The position numbers were made by a program, and so were the translations under genes. Below the pieces are notes generated by a model. It was not told the DNA's origin. It saw only the letters and a list, made by a program, of their open reading frames with translations, and ran no database searches. Source: Sulfitobacter noctilucicola (GTDB lineage Bacteria; Pseudomonadota; Alphaproteobacteria; Rhodobacterales; Rhodobacteraceae). Taken from it: DNA of 64,000 bases. Within the stretch, counting starts at the first letter, position 1. Each line of letters opens with the position of its first letter. Location: contig NZ_JASD01000008.1 of NCBI RefSeq assembly GCF_000622385.1, forward strand, positions 124,001-188,000. The letters run 5' to 3'. Shown here in pieces: positions 45,698 to 55,160 of this stretch.

Positions 45698-46708
45698 ATG
45701 GCCGACACACGTAAAACCAAGGTTCTGATCATTGGATCAGGTCCCGCAGGATATACCGCAGGCGTATATGCCAGCCGCGCAATGCTGGAGCCGATCCTTG
45801 TTCAGGGCATCGAGCCCGGTGGCCAGCTGACCACAACAACCGAAGTTGAAAACTGGCCCGGCGATACAGAAGTCCAAGGGCCTGACCTGATGGTACGGAT
45901 GGAAGCTCATGCCAAGGCGATGGGCACAGAGATCATCGGCGACATCATTACCGACCTTGATCTGTCCTCACGTCCCTTTCACGCCAAGGGCGACAGCGGC
46001 ACGACCTATGTTGCAGACGCCGTGATCCTTGCGACCGGCGCGCGGGCAAAATGGCTGGGCCTTGAGACAGAAGAAAAGTTCAAAGGGTTCGGTGTGTCCG
46101 CTTGTGCCACTTGCGATGGTTTCTTCTACCGCGGCCAGGAAATCGTTGTGATTGGCGGTGGCAATACCGCTGTCGAAGAAGCGCTGTTTTTGACGAACTT
46201 CGCGTCCAAGGTCACGCTGATCCACCGCCGTGATGAGCTGCGTGCCGAGAAAATCCTGATCAACCGTTTGATGAAGAACCCCAAGATTGAACCATTGTGG
46301 TTCCATGAGTTGGATGAGGTCTATGGCACCGACAGCCCGCTGGGCGTTGAGGGTGTCAAAGTCAAACACACCAAAACCGGCGAGATCACGGACATTCCAT
46401 GCAAGGGCGTGTTTGTCGCCATTGGTCATGCGCCATCAAACGAGTTGGTCAAAGATACGCTGGAAACGCACATGGGCGGTTATGTCGTTACCAAGCCCGA
46501 CAGCACAGAGACCTCGATCCCTGGCGTTTTTGCAGCCGGCGATTTGACCGACCACAAGTATCGTCAGGCCGTAACCTCCGCCGGGATGGGCTGTATGGCA
46601 GCGCTTGAGGCAGAACGTTTTCTGGCTGAAATCGGCGAAGATGTTGAGATCGAAGGCGGCAAAGACACCTCCTTGCCGCTAGGCTACGGCGCGCAGCTCG
46701 CTGAATAA
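45698..46708 (+). CDS. trxB: Thioredoxin reductase
   Basis: FAD/NADPH enzyme that keeps thioredoxin reduced. The 336-residue protein has the FAD motif [18 protein letters not shown], the redox pair in [14 protein letters not shown], the NADPH motif [13 protein letters not shown], and the C-terminal [17 protein letters not shown]. The start at 45698 follows TTGGGGGA; the frame is open 40 codons further back. It is followed 58 bases later by the 2Fe-2S cyclase on the same strand. Confidence 0.96.
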   Translation: MADTRKTKVLIIGSGPAGYTAGVYASRAMLEPILVQGIEPGGQLTTTTEVENWPGDTEVQGPDLMVRMEAHAKAMGTEIIGDIITDLDLSSRPFHAKGDSGTTYVADAVILATGARAKWLGLETEEKFKGFGVSACATCDGFFYRGQEIVVIGGGNTAVEEALFLTNFASKVTLIHRRDELRAEKILINRLMKNPKIEPLWFHELDEVYGTDSPLGVEGVKVKHTKTGEITDIPCKGVFVAIGHAPSNELVKDTLETHMGGYVVTKPDSTETSIPGVFAAGDLTDHKYRQAVTSAGMGCMAALEAERFLAEIGEDVEIEGGKDTSLPLGYGAQLAE

Positions 46709-46766
46709 CGACGCTTGACGCGAGCCTCCACGCCGCCCCATGTTTCGGAGCAGCGGGGGATGGCAG

Positions 46767-48446
46767 ATGAAAGATCTTTGGCGCGGTGATTGGCCTACCC
46801 GCTTGCGTATCGCGAGCGGGTTGGTGCTTTTTATCTACGCGCTGACGCATTTCCTGAACATCGGGCTTGGACTGTTTTCGCCTGGCTGGCTCGAGACGGC
46901 TCAGGACTGGCGGCAGGTGGTAACCCGAAGCTGGCCGGGAACAATGCTGATCTACGGCGCGTTTCTTACGCACCTGACGCTGGCGCTGGTAAAGCTTGCG
47001 CGGCGTGGCACTCTGCGTATGCCGGTTTGGGAGGCATTGCAGATCAGCCTTGGCGTAGTCATTCCAATTCTTCTGATCGCCCACCTGATCCATACCCGCA
47101 CAGCCCATGAAATCTTCGACCTGAATGACCGAATGGGCTACATCATGTTGCTTTTGTGGGGCAGTGCTGATGGTTGGAAGCAAAGCCTTCTGCTGCTTGT
47201 GGTTTGGCTGCATGGCTGCATCGGTCTGCATTTCTGGCTCCGGTCAAAGGCCTGGTGGCGCAGATCGCAACCTCTTCTTGTCGGTTTGGCGGTGCTTGTC
47301 CCTGCCTTCGCCCTTGCCGGATTTCTCGTTGAAGGGCGCCGTATTCAAGCAGCCTTTGCCGATCCTGACCAGCAGGAGACTTTGCTGACGCTGTTTAATT
47401 TCCCCGATCAATCGACGTTCGTCACATTGATCAGTTGGACCAATCGGCTTGGTTGGGCGTTTGGCGCGATTATGATCGCCGTCGCTTTTGGATATGGTGT
47501 GAGATATCTGCGCGCGCGGCGGCGGTCGGTCACGATCCGCTACGCCCCCGACATCACGATCAATGCCCCCCGCGGGTTGACATTGTTGGAGATGTCCCGC
47601 CTGCGCGGCGTCCCGCATGCCTCGCTTTGTGGCGGACGCGGGCGCTGCACAACCTGCCGCGTCGTAATCGAAAAGGGTGCAGAGCATTTGCACCCGCCTT
47701 CTGAGGCCGAAGCAAAGAGCCTTGCAGCGGTCGGTGCGGAGGCTAATACCAGACTTGCTTGTCAGATTTGCCCGATGGATCCGACAACCGTGTTTCGGGT
47801 TTTCCAGCCTGATGGTAAAGGCAAGTTCCGCAGCCACGCATCCCAAGGGGAAGAGAAAGAACTGGCGCTCCTGTTTCTGGATATGCGTGGTTTCACAGCC
47901 CGCACGACGGGGCAACTCCCCTATGACGTAGTTTTCCTGCTGAACCGTTTCTTCGATGCGATTGTCCCACCGATCAATGCCCAAGGTGGTACAGTAGATA
48001 AATACCTCGGTGACGGGTTTCTTGCCCTTTTTGAGACGAGCAGTCCGTCACTTTCCGCACGTGCGGCGCTGCGGGCGATTGAGGGCATCGCGCAGGCCTT
48101 GGATACATTCAACGAAACGCTCGCCCGCGAAGGGCAAAGCCCTGTCTCAATCGGCATCGGTGCACATTTGGGCGATGTCGTATTGGGCGAGATTGGTGCG
48201 GCCGGACAAGCGCCCCGCACCCTGATCGGTGACACCGTAAATACCGCATCCCGCATCGAAGGTGTCACGAAAGAGTACAAGGTGCAGGCTTTGATCTCTG
48301 TGCCCCTACTTCATGCGGCAGGGCATCAAGTCGCACCGCATCACCTGACAGCACTTGAACTGCGTGGGCTCTCTTCCCCGCTACTGGCATGGCCAGTGCA
48401 TGAAGCAAGCGACCTAAGCGGGCTTTTAACAGATTTAGACGCCTAA
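46767..48446 (+). CDS. Membrane class III cyclase with 2Fe-2S ferredoxin domain
   Basis: A 559-residue protein in three parts. Residues about 12-240 hold five to six hydrophobic helices with conserved-looking His residues (LTHFLNIG, GAFLTHLTLAL, IAHLIHTR, LHGCIGLHF), like a small b-type cytochrome. Residues about 255-345 form a plant-type 2Fe-2S ferredoxin domain with Cys288, 294, 297 and 332 (LCGGRGRCTTC, ACQICPM). Residues about 358-540 are the cyclase domain: FLDMRGFTARTTG, VDKYLGDGFLALFE, LIGDTVNTASRIEG, with all catalytic residues. The start at 46767 follows GGGGGA. It may be a redox-responsive cyclase; it sits behind trxB, probably in the same operon. Confidence 0.88.
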   Translation: MKDLWRGDWPTRLRIASGLVLFIYALTHFLNIGLGLFSPGWLETAQDWRQVVTRSWPGTMLIYGAFLTHLTLALVKLARRGTLRMPVWEALQISLGVVIPILLIAHLIHTRTAHEIFDLNDRMGYIMLLLWGSADGWKQSLLLLVVWLHGCIGLHFWLRSKAWWRRSQPLLVGLAVLVPAFALAGFLVEGRRIQAAFADPDQQETLLTLFNFPDQSTFVTLISWTNRLGWAFGAIMIAVAFGYGVRYLRARRRSVTIRYAPDITINAPRGLTLLEMSRLRGVPHASLCGGRGRCTTCRVVIEKGAEHLHPPSEAEAKSLAAVGAEANTRLACQICPMDPTTVFRVFQPDGKGKFRSHASQGEEKELALLFLDMRGFTARTTGQLPYDVVFLLNRFFDAIVPPINAQGGTVDKYLGDGFLALFETSSPSLSARAALRAIEGIAQALDTFNETLAREGQSPVSIGIGAHLGDVVLGEIGAAGQAPRTLIGDTVNTASRIEGVTKEYKVQALISVPLLHAAGHQVAPHHLTALELRGLSSPLLAWPVHEASDLSGLLTDLDA

Positions 48447-48596
48447 TTCGGGGTGTTTTGGGGCCAAATACGCCAATACTGTGCTCTTCAAGCAAGATTT
48501 TGCCGAATTCCACCAACCTTTACTAGACTCTTTGCCTTGACCCTTGGCATAGGGCGGTCAGCCGCTACCCCGTAATCGCGAAAAATGAGATCCTGT

Positions 48597-50312
48597 ATGA
48601 ATACCCAAGCCAACCTTGCCCCGATCCCAGAGCTGTATGTCTCTTACGATTCTGCACAGAAGATGAAAGTCGAAGCCGGCGATCTGGTCAGCCATGATCT
48701 GACACCGCGCCAGATTTGCGATCTTGAATTGCTGATGAACGGTGGCTTCAACCCGCTCAAGGGTTTTCTTTCGGAAGCGGATTACAACAGTGTTGTCGAT
48801 ACGATGCGCCTGACGGATGGTTCGCTTTGGCCGATGCCGATCACGCTTGATGTGTCCGAAGATTTTGCAGGTAAGCTGGAAATCGGTCAGGATATCGCCC
48901 TGCGCGATCAGGAAGGGGTTATCCTTGCAACGATGACCGTCACCGACCGCTGGGAGCCTAACAAAGCGCATGAAGCGGAAAAAGTATTCGGTGCCGATGA
49001 TGATGCGCACCCTGCTGTGAATTACCTTCACAACCAAGCGGGCAAGATTTACCTGGGCGGCCCTGTGACCGGTATTCAGCAGCCGATCCACTACGATTTC
49101 CGTGCCCGTCGCGACACGCCGAACGAGCTGCGCGCCTATTTCCGCAAGATGGGCTGGCGCAAGGTTGTTGCCTTCCAGACGCGTAACCCCCTGCACCGTG
49201 CGCACCAGGAACTGACTTTCCGTGCTGCACGTGAAGCGCAAGCAAACCTGTTGATCCACCCCGTTGTTGGCCTGACCAAGCCGGGTGACGTCGATCACTT
49301 TACGCGCGTGCGTTGCTATGAGGCGGTACTAGACCAGTATCCTGCCGCGACGACTTCGATGTCTTTGCTGAACCTTGCAATGCGCATGGCTGGCCCACGC
49401 GAAGCAGTTTGGCACGGACTGATCCGTAAGAACCACGGCTGCACGCACTTTATCGTTGGTCGTGATCACGCAGGCCCCGGCTCCAACTCAGCCGGCGAAG
49501 ACTTCTACGGTCCATATGATGCACAGGAACTCTTCCGCGAGCATCAGGAAGAAATGGGCATCGAAATGGTCGATTTCAAACACATGGTTTGGGTTGACGA
49601 ACGCGCCCAATACGAAGCCATGGACGAGATCAAGGACAAAGATGATGTCACGATCCTGAACATCTCTGGCACAGAGCTGCGCCGCCGTTTGCAAGAAGGT
49701 CTGGAAATTCCTGAGTGGTTCTCTTTCCCGCAGGTGGTCCAAGAACTGCGCCGCACAAAGCCGCCGCGCAACAAGCAGGGCTTTACCGTATTCTTCACCG
49801 GTTTCTCGGGCTCCGGCAAATCCACCATTGCGAATGCTCTGATGGTCAAACTGATGGAAATGGGCGGTCGCCCCGTGACGCTGCTGGATGGTGACATCGT
49901 GCGTAAAAACCTCAGCTCAGAACTGGGTTTCTCGAAAGAGCATCGTGACCTCAACATCCGTCGCATCGGCTATGTCGCTTCCGAGATCACCAAGAACGGC
50001 GGCATTGCAATCTGTGCGCCAATCGCGCCCTATGCCACAACCCGTCGTGCAGTGCGCGAAGAGATCGAAGCGTTCGGTGCCTTTGTTGAAGTGCACGTTG
50101 CGACAAGCATTGAAGAGTGCGAGCGCCGTGACCGAAAGGGCCTCTACAAGCTGGCTCGCGAAGGCAAGATCAAGGAATTCACAGGCATCTCAGATCCTTA
50201 TGACGTGCCACAGAACCCCGAGCTGAGCGTTGAGACGGAGAATGTCGATGTAGACAACTGCGCCCATCAGGTGCTGTTGAAGCTGGAAAGCATGGGGCTG
50301 ATCGGCGGTTAA
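48597..50312 (+). CDS. sat-cysC: Bifunctional sulfate adenylyltransferase / adenylylsulfate kinase
   Basis: Activates sulfate to APS and phosphorylates it to PAPS. Residues 1 to about 390 are ATP sulfurylase with RNPLHRAHQELTFR (HxxH) and the typical GRDHAGPGSN. Residues about 393-571 are APS kinase with P-loop FFTGFSGSGKSTIANALM. The fused 571-residue enzyme, lacking cysD/cysN, is usual for Rhodobacterales. The ATG at 48597 (MNTQANLAPIPELYVSYDSA) is preferred to the one four codons upstream. A strong terminator follows. Confidence 0.96.
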   Translation: MNTQANLAPIPELYVSYDSAQKMKVEAGDLVSHDLTPRQICDLELLMNGGFNPLKGFLSEADYNSVVDTMRLTDGSLWPMPITLDVSEDFAGKLEIGQDIALRDQEGVILATMTVTDRWEPNKAHEAEKVFGADDDAHPAVNYLHNQAGKIYLGGPVTGIQQPIHYDFRARRDTPNELRAYFRKMGWRKVVAFQTRNPLHRAHQELTFRAAREAQANLLIHPVVGLTKPGDVDHFTRVRCYEAVLDQYPAATTSMSLLNLAMRMAGPREAVWHGLIRKNHGCTHFIVGRDHAGPGSNSAGEDFYGPYDAQELFREHQEEMGIEMVDFKHMVWVDERAQYEAMDEIKDKDDVTILNISGTELRRRLQEGLEIPEWFSFPQVVQELRRTKPPRNKQGFTVFFTGFSGSGKSTIANALMVKLMEMGGRPVTLLDGDIVRKNLSSELGFSKEHRDLNIRRIGYVASEITKNGGIAICAPIAPYATTRRAVREEIEAFGAFVEVHVATSIEECERRDRKGLYKLAREGKIKEFTGISDPYDVPQNPELSVETENVDVDNCAHQVLLKLESMGLIGG

Positions 50313-50340
50313 GCCGACCTGATCGATTTGAATTCTATAG

Positions 50341-50368
50341 AGCGCAGCCTGAACTGGCTGCGCTTTTT
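50341..50368 (+). terminator. Rho-independent terminator of sat-cysC
   Basis: AGCGCAGCC, six-base loop, GGCTGCGCT, then TTTTCATTT; nine perfect pairs, 28 bases after the stop. Confidence 0.92.
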
Positions 50369-50386
50369 CATTTCAGTGGGCCATTA

Positions 50387-51262
50387 TTATTCCGGCAGGA
50401 ATGCTGTTCCTGACATCACCACGATACCACGTCCCGCGACCTTCACGCCGGTGATCCCGTCAGGCGGGCCAAGAACTTCTACGCGCGCTTGGCCGGGTCG
50501 CCCCATGCCATGCCCCTGCTCTGCGACATAGCCACGTTTGCCTAGCAATCCGCGCGACCAGAGATAAGCGGCTGCTGCGCCGGTGGCGGAACCGGTGAAC
50601 GCGTCTTCGGCGGGGCTAGGGGGTGCCAACAATAGACGGGAGAAGGTATCGCCTGTCGCGGTGGCTCCTTGCAGTGTCACCCAGTACGGTTCCATCAGAT
50701 CATCGCGCTCCAAACCCAGATGCGCGCAATATGCCGCGAAACCAGCGGTATCAAATCGCAATTTTTCCACTACCGAAATGTCGCGCAACACCGTGATGCA
50801 AAACGGCAAACCGGTTGAGACGATCTGTGGCTGTGCAATTATGTCATCTGGAGAGATGGCACCCACTTGGGCGACGACCGAGGCGGGAACTTCTGCCCCG
50901 AACTCGGGTTCGACCTGCGTCATAGTTATCAGATCGCCCTCAATCTGCACATCCACGATACCCGCCCCGGTTTCTAGTGAAAGGTTGGTTCCGCTCACCA
51001 TACCGCGATGCACAAGCGCCGCGACTGTGGCGATGGTCGGATGCCCGGCAAACGGTATTTCGCGGCTGGCCAAATAGTATTTCACCTTCAGATCGGCAAT
51101 CTCCGACGGACCTGTGAAAGTGCATTCGACAAGTGAGGTTTCTCTCACATAGGCCATGCAGGTGTCATCAGATAACGCGGCCCCGCCGTGAACGACGGCA
51201 CATCCATTGCCACCAAAAGGCGCATCCGCAAATGCATCTACCCAGTCGAACGCAAATTCCAT
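50387..51262 (-). CDS. PhzF-family isomerase/epimerase-like protein
   Basis: A 291-residue member of the PhzF fold: WVDAFADAPFGGNGCAVVHG at the start, with the conserved second-position Glu in SLVECTFTGPSE, FAGHPTIATVAALV and DAFTGSATGAAAAYLW. Proteins of this family isomerise or have unknown roles; no phenazine genes are near, so this one is not implicated in phenazine synthesis. The ATG at 51262 (MEFAFDWVDAFADAPFGGNG) is used, nine codons inside the frame. Confidence 0.85.
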   Translation of the reverse strand: MEFAFDWVDAFADAPFGGNGCAVVHGGAALSDDTCMAYVRETSLVECTFTGPSEIADLKVKYYLASREIPFAGHPTIATVAALVHRGMVSGTNLSLETGAGIVDVQIEGDLITMTQVEPEFGAEVPASVVAQVGAISPDDIIAQPQIVSTGLPFCITVLRDISVVEKLRFDTAGFAAYCAHLGLERDDLMEPYWVTLQGATATGDTFSRLLLAPPSPAEDAFTGSATGAAAAYLWSRGLLGKRGYVAEQGHGMGRPGQARVEVLGPPDGITGVKVAGRGIVVMSGTAFLPE

Positions 51263-51337
51263 TAGGCTCTCCAACAAAAAGGGCCGCACAGATGTGCAGC
51301 CCTCGCATCCTTTGTCAGCGGGCGCAATAATGCCAGC

Positions 51338-51556
51338 TTAATGCACCATTACCGGCGCATAATCATGCTCACGCGCCAAATGAAAGGCGAGCTTGCGGTC
51401 ACCGACCAAGGCCAGTTGCTGGCCCTGTGCGTCGTGTACTGCGTAGAGCTGTTCAAGACCTTCAGCCTGATCGCGTACTTCGCGTGGCAGGTCACTGACC
51501 TCGATGAGTTTAACGTAGACCGTCCGGTCTGCTGATTGGGAGTTCATGTCTTGCAT
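51338..51556 (-). CDS. DUF1150-family protein
   Basis: A 72-residue protein with the DUF1150 pattern (TVYVKLIEVSDLPREVRDQA, YAVHDAQGQQLALVGDRKLA). It follows the Hsp20 gene by four bases, an arrangement widely found in alphaproteobacteria; it should be induced with it. Function unknown. Confidence 0.85.
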   Translation of the reverse strand: MQDMNSQSADRTVYVKLIEVSDLPREVRDQAEGLEQLYAVHDAQGQQLALVGDRKLAFHLAREHDYAPVMVH

Positions 51557-51560
51557 CGTC

Positions 51561-51974
51561 CTACCCTTTCTTAATCTTTATTGTTTGTACAACTGTTTCG
51601 GGTTTGGCCCGTGTCAAGTCTACGTGCAGCAGGCCGTTCTCCATCTGCGCCTCACCCACGTCCACGCCATCGGCCAACACAAAACTGCGCTGGAACTGTC
51701 GCGCGGCGATTCCACGGTGCAGAAAAACGCGGCTGTCGCTGTCATCTGTCTGGCGTCCGCGGATAACCAGTTGCCGGTCTTCCACAGTAATCGCGAGGTC
51801 ATCTTCGGCAAACCCCGCTACGGCGAGCGTGATCCGGTAGCTGAAATCAGAAGTCTGTTCGATATTGAAAGGCGGATACCCTTCATTGCCCGATTTTGCG
51901 GTGCGTTCCAGCACCCGCTCAAGCTGTTCAAATCCCAACATGTGGGGATATGAGGCAAGCGTTAGTTTCGTCAT
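51561..51974 (-). CDS. Small heat-shock protein, Hsp20/IbpA family
   Basis: An ATP-independent holdase with an alpha-crystallin domain: YPPFNIEQTSDFSYRITLAV, DLAITVEDRQLVIRGRQ, VFLHRGIAARQFQRSFVLAD, and the C-terminal ENGLLHVDLTR. 137 residues, as for IbpA. A sigma-32-like promoter lies about 75 bases upstream. DUF1150 follows directly. Confidence 0.93.
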   Translation of the reverse strand: MTKLTLASYPHMLGFEQLERVLERTAKSGNEGYPPFNIEQTSDFSYRITLAVAGFAEDDLAITVEDRQLVIRGRQTDDSDSRVFLHRGIAARQFQRSFVLADGVDVGEAQMENGLLHVDLTRAKPETVVQTIKIKKG

Positions 51975-52042
51975 ATGACACGTCCTTTTAGGTCAAGCGA
52001 CAGTCAGAAAGTAAGGCCCCGTTAAGGCGACCCGTGTTACGA

Positions 52043-52071
52043 ATATGGGGGCGACACCGGATTGGTGCAAG
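52043..52071 (-). promoter_or_regulatory. Sigma-32 (RpoH) promoter of the hsp20 unit
   Basis: Minus strand CCCTTGCA (-35; CTTG at 52071-52068), 17 bases after CTTG, then CCCCATAT (-10; 52050-52043). This fits the alphaproteobacterial RpoH consensus CTTG(A/C)A ... CCCCAT-T. It is about 70 bases upstream of the Hsp20 start. Confidence 0.75.
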
Positions 52072-52135
52072 GGCTATGCGTGAACAGCATCAACGCCTAT
52101 ATTAGGGGCATAGGGTTTAACGGAATCATGACAGA

Positions 52136-52360
52136 ATGAACGCGCCAACCGACCTTTCGATGAAAAACGACGAAGTTTTGCGTGTCGAGCTCGAGGTGTT
52201 CCGGCGCGAACATCGCGATCTGGATGATGCCATTCATGCCTTGGGAGAGCGGACAACAGCGGATCAGTTAACCCTGCAACGTCTCAAAAAGCGCAAGCTG
52301 CGGATCAAGGATCTGATTGCGCAGATCGAAGACCGCTTGACGCCGGACATTATCGCATAA
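52136..52360 (+). CDS. DUF465 (YdcH-like) protein
   Basis: A 74-residue helical-hairpin protein: VELEVFRREHRDLDDAIHAL, then LTLQRLKKRKLRIKDLIAQIE, the diagnostic DUF465 core ending in the Lys-rich turn K-K-R-K-L-x-x-K-D. Function unknown, common in alphaproteobacteria. Divergent from hsp20. Confidence 0.88.
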   Translation: MNAPTDLSMKNDEVLRVELEVFRREHRDLDDAIHALGERTTADQLTLQRLKKRKLRIKDLIAQIEDRLTPDIIA

Positions 52361-52468
52361 ATGTTCGATGCGACCCGAGTTGCGCGACCTGCGACACTCC
52401 TTCGTTGCCCCTGCTGACAGTCTGGCTATAGTGCGACCTTCGATAAATCAGCAAAGGGCCGCGCTGCT

Positions 52469-52957
52469 ATGACAACCCCTCCCGTCGGTATCATCATGGG
52501 TTCCCAATCCGATTGGGCTACCATGCGCGAAGCCGCTGATCTTCTGGACGAATTAGGCATTGCCTATGAGGCGCGGATCGTATCAGCCCACCGCACGCCT
52601 GACCGTCTTTGGGAATACGGAAAAACGGCTGTCGACAAGGGCTTGCAGGTGATTATCGCAGGAGCCGGCGGTGCGGCGCATTTGCCGGGTATGATGGCGT
52701 CCAAAACACGTGTGCCAGTGATTGGCGTGCCGGTTCAGACCAAGGCGTTGTCAGGTGTTGATTCCCTGTATTCGATTCTCCAGATGCCGCGCGGATTTCC
52801 CGTAGCGACCATGGCCATCGGCGCACCAGGTGCTGCCAATGCGGCGCTAATGGCAGCCGGAATTCTTGCGTTACAAGACAGCGCTCTTGCAACCCGCCTT
52901 GATGAGTGGCGCAGCGCGCTTAGCGCATCCATTCCGGAGGTGCCAACAGATGACTGA
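52469..52957 (+). CDS. purE: N5-carboxyaminoimidazole ribonucleotide mutase
   Basis: Purine biosynthesis step converting N5-CAIR to CAIR. The 162-residue class I PurE shows [26 protein letters not shown] and [16 protein letters not shown]. Its end overlaps the start of purK by eight bases. Confidence 0.97.
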   Translation: MTTPPVGIIMGSQSDWATMREAADLLDELGIAYEARIVSAHRTPDRLWEYGKTAVDKGLQVIIAGAGGAAHLPGMMASKTRVPVIGVPVQTKALSGVDSLYSILQMPRGFPVATMAIGAPGAANAALMAAGILALQDSALATRLDEWRSALSASIPEVPTDD

Positions 52958-54017
52958 ACCACTTGCAACGGGAAGTACCATCGGCATTCTGGGTGGGGGT
53001 CAGTTGGGGCGTATGCTGTCCGTTGCCGCTGCGCGATTGGGGTTCCGGACGCATATCTTTGAGCCGGGTGCGAACCCGCCCGCAGGTGATGTTGCCCACG
53101 CCGTAACCACAGCACCCTACGAGGACGAAGCAGCTTTGCGTGCGTTTGCGAACGCCTGCGATGTTGTCACCTTCGAGTTTGAGAATGTGCCAACTGCGGC
53201 TCTTGATCTGATCGAGGCGCAGGTGGCCATCCGGCCCGGTCGCGAGGCGTTGCGCATTTCGCAGGACCGACTTACCGAAAAGAAATTCCTCGAAAGCCTT
53301 GGGCTGCAGGTCGCTCCTTTTGCAGATGTCCCAGACATGGATGCCATGACGGCAGCGGTTGAGCAGATCGGCGCGCCCGCCATCCTCAAGACCCGTCGCT
53401 TTGGATACGACGGCAAAGGGCAAGCACGCTTGCACAAGGCAGAGGACGCACAGACGGCTTTCGCAGATATGAACGGCGCGCCTGCCATCCTTGAGGGGTT
53501 TGTCGACTTTAGCCACGAAGTATCCGTCATTGCGGCCCGCAGTCCGGCTGGCGATGTCGCGTGTTTTGATCCGGGAGAGAATGTTCACCGCGACGGAATT
53601 CTACACACCACCACGGTCCCTGCCCGATTGAACACGTCGCAGCGCATGGACGCTGTGCTGATGGCAGGCAAGATACTCAACAGCCTTGATTACGTCGGCG
53701 TTCTGGGTGTCGAGTTGTTTGTGACGTCAGAGGGTTTGGTCGTTAACGAAATTGCGCCCCGTGTACACAATTCAGGCCATTGGACCCAGAATGGCTGCAC
53801 CGTTGACCAATTTGAGCAGCACATCCGTGCGATTGTTGGCTGGCCTTTGGGTGACGGCAGCCGCCACACAGATGTCGTCATGGAAAACCTGATTGGCGCA
53901 GATATGGACCGTGTGCCCGAATACGCGAACGACAAAGACGTCGCCTTGCACCTTTACGGGAAAACGGAGACAAAACCGGGGCGCAAAATGGGGCACATCA
54001 ACCGGATTGTCCGCTGA
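52950..54017 (+). CDS. purK: N5-carboxyaminoimidazole ribonucleotide synthase
   Basis: Makes N5-CAIR from AIR, ATP and bicarbonate, the substrate of PurE. An ATP-grasp enzyme, 355 residues: [20 protein letters not shown] at the start, [27 protein letters not shown], and [14 protein letters not shown]. The ATG at 52950 lies inside purE (ATGACTGA), so the pair is translationally coupled. It converges on phnM directly, with no gap. Confidence 0.96.
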   Translation: MTEPLATGSTIGILGGGQLGRMLSVAAARLGFRTHIFEPGANPPAGDVAHAVTTAPYEDEAALRAFANACDVVTFEFENVPTAALDLIEAQVAIRPGREALRISQDRLTEKKFLESLGLQVAPFADVPDMDAMTAAVEQIGAPAILKTRRFGYDGKGQARLHKAEDAQTAFADMNGAPAILEGFVDFSHEVSVIAARSPAGDVACFDPGENVHRDGILHTTTVPARLNTSQRMDAVLMAGKILNSLDYVGVLGVELFVTSEGLVVNEIAPRVHNSGHWTQNGCTVDQFEQHIRAIVGWPLGDGSRHTDVVMENLIGADMDRVPEYANDKDVALHLYGKTETKPGRKMGHINRIVR

Positions 54018-55160
54018 TCAAGCCAGCAGCCGTTCCGCGATGGCACCCGACATATAGGACACGCGCCCTTGCACGAATGTCGCGGCAACCCGACGGGTCT
54101 GCGCATCAAGCACGGTGATATCTGCCCGCTTTCCCGCTTCCAACGTTCCGCGATCCGTCCACCCCATTACTTGGGCTGGACCGCTTGAGATAAGACCCCA
54201 TGCCCGGGCGAGTGAGCAGATCCCACTATCAGCAAGCAGCAACGCGGCCCGTCGCGGCGATGGATAGTGGTAATCCGATGCGAGTGCGGTGCAATGGCCG
54301 GCTGAAATCAGGTCAGTCGCGGACACATTTGCATTATGCGAGCCACCGCGCACAACATTCGGCGCCCCCATCAGGATCGGGCTTCCTCCCACATGTGCTG
54401 CCTCAGCTGCCTCATGCGTTTCGGGAAACTCCGCAACGGTGACGCCCCTGCTTTGCCAAAGCTCGCGATCTTCTGCGGTCGCATCGTCATGACTTCCCAT
54501 TGTCACACCAGCCGCCAATAGACGCGGGCAAAGCCAATCTAACGCGGAGGGCACATCAACACTTTGGGCATGCAGATCCTGCATGAAGGCAAGGTGATTT
54601 TCAGGGCTGCGCCCCGCCTTGAGCGCCTGTCCGTTCAGCCGGCGTGGCAGTTTGCCCGCATCTAGGCGGTCATGTGGAAGGTGGTCGTTAAACACAACGT
54701 ACCTGACCTCCCATTCCTCCAGCATGTTAGACAAATCGGCGTAAAGATCGAGCAGATGTGTCTCGAACCGCAACTGCGGGTGCAGGTCGGTGACCACTTC
54801 GGTCCGCGTCTCCTTGATGGCGGTGAAGACCTTCTGCGCAAACTCTAGTCCGCGCATGCCACCTTCCCAGCTGACAAATTGGGCCAGTACCGCCGTCGTG
54901 ATCCCGTTTGCCGCAAGCTCTGCCTCACAGGCAACCAGCCCTTCATTCATGTGCATCATCGCACCGCGACGTTGCGCTAGATGCCGTTCGAAACCGTCAC
55001 CATGCATGTCCACGATGCCCGGCATGATCAGAAACCCGCTCAGGTCCACCTCATGGCCAATACGTTCTTCACAAATGACACCTTCGGCAAAGCTGAGCGG
55101 CACGTCTTGCAATCCATCACCGATCAGAACTTTCGCACCGGTCAGATCAAGGTTCGCCAT
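54018..55160 (-). CDS. phnM: PhnM-type amidohydrolase (ribose-methylphosphonate triphosphate diphosphatase)
   Basis: A 380-residue amidohydrolase with the PhnM-specific layout: [20 protein letters not shown] (metal ligands), [34 protein letters not shown] and [14 protein letters not shown]. In C-P lyase organisms PhnM hydrolyses alpha-D-ribose-1-methylphosphonate-5-triphosphate. No other phn gene is here, so the pathway must be encoded elsewhere or this copy has another diphosphatase role. The ATG at 55160 overlaps the lipase gene end by 14 bases. Confidence 0.85.
   Translation of the reverse strand: MANLDLTGAKVLIGDGLQDVPLSFAEGVICEERIGHEVDLSGFLIMPGIVDMHGDGFERHLAQRRGAMMHMNEGLVACEAELAANGITTAVLAQFVSWEGGMRGLEFAQKVFTAIKETRTEVVTDLHPQLRFETHLLDLYADLSNMLEEWEVRYVVFNDHLPHDRLDAGKLPRRLNGQALKAGRSPENHLAFMQDLHAQSVDVPSALDWLCPRLLAAGVTMGSHDDATAEDRELWQSRGVTVAEFPETHEAAEAAHVGGSPILMGAPNVVRGGSHNANVSATDLISAGHCTALASDYHYPSPRRAALLLADSGICSLARAWGLISSGPAQVMGWTDRGTLEAGKRADITVLDAQTRRVAATFVQGRVSYMSGAIAERLLA

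Noticed and set aside
48558..49298. Open frame of 246 codons antisense to sat-cysC
   Set aside because: Shadow frame; composition biased and no family match.
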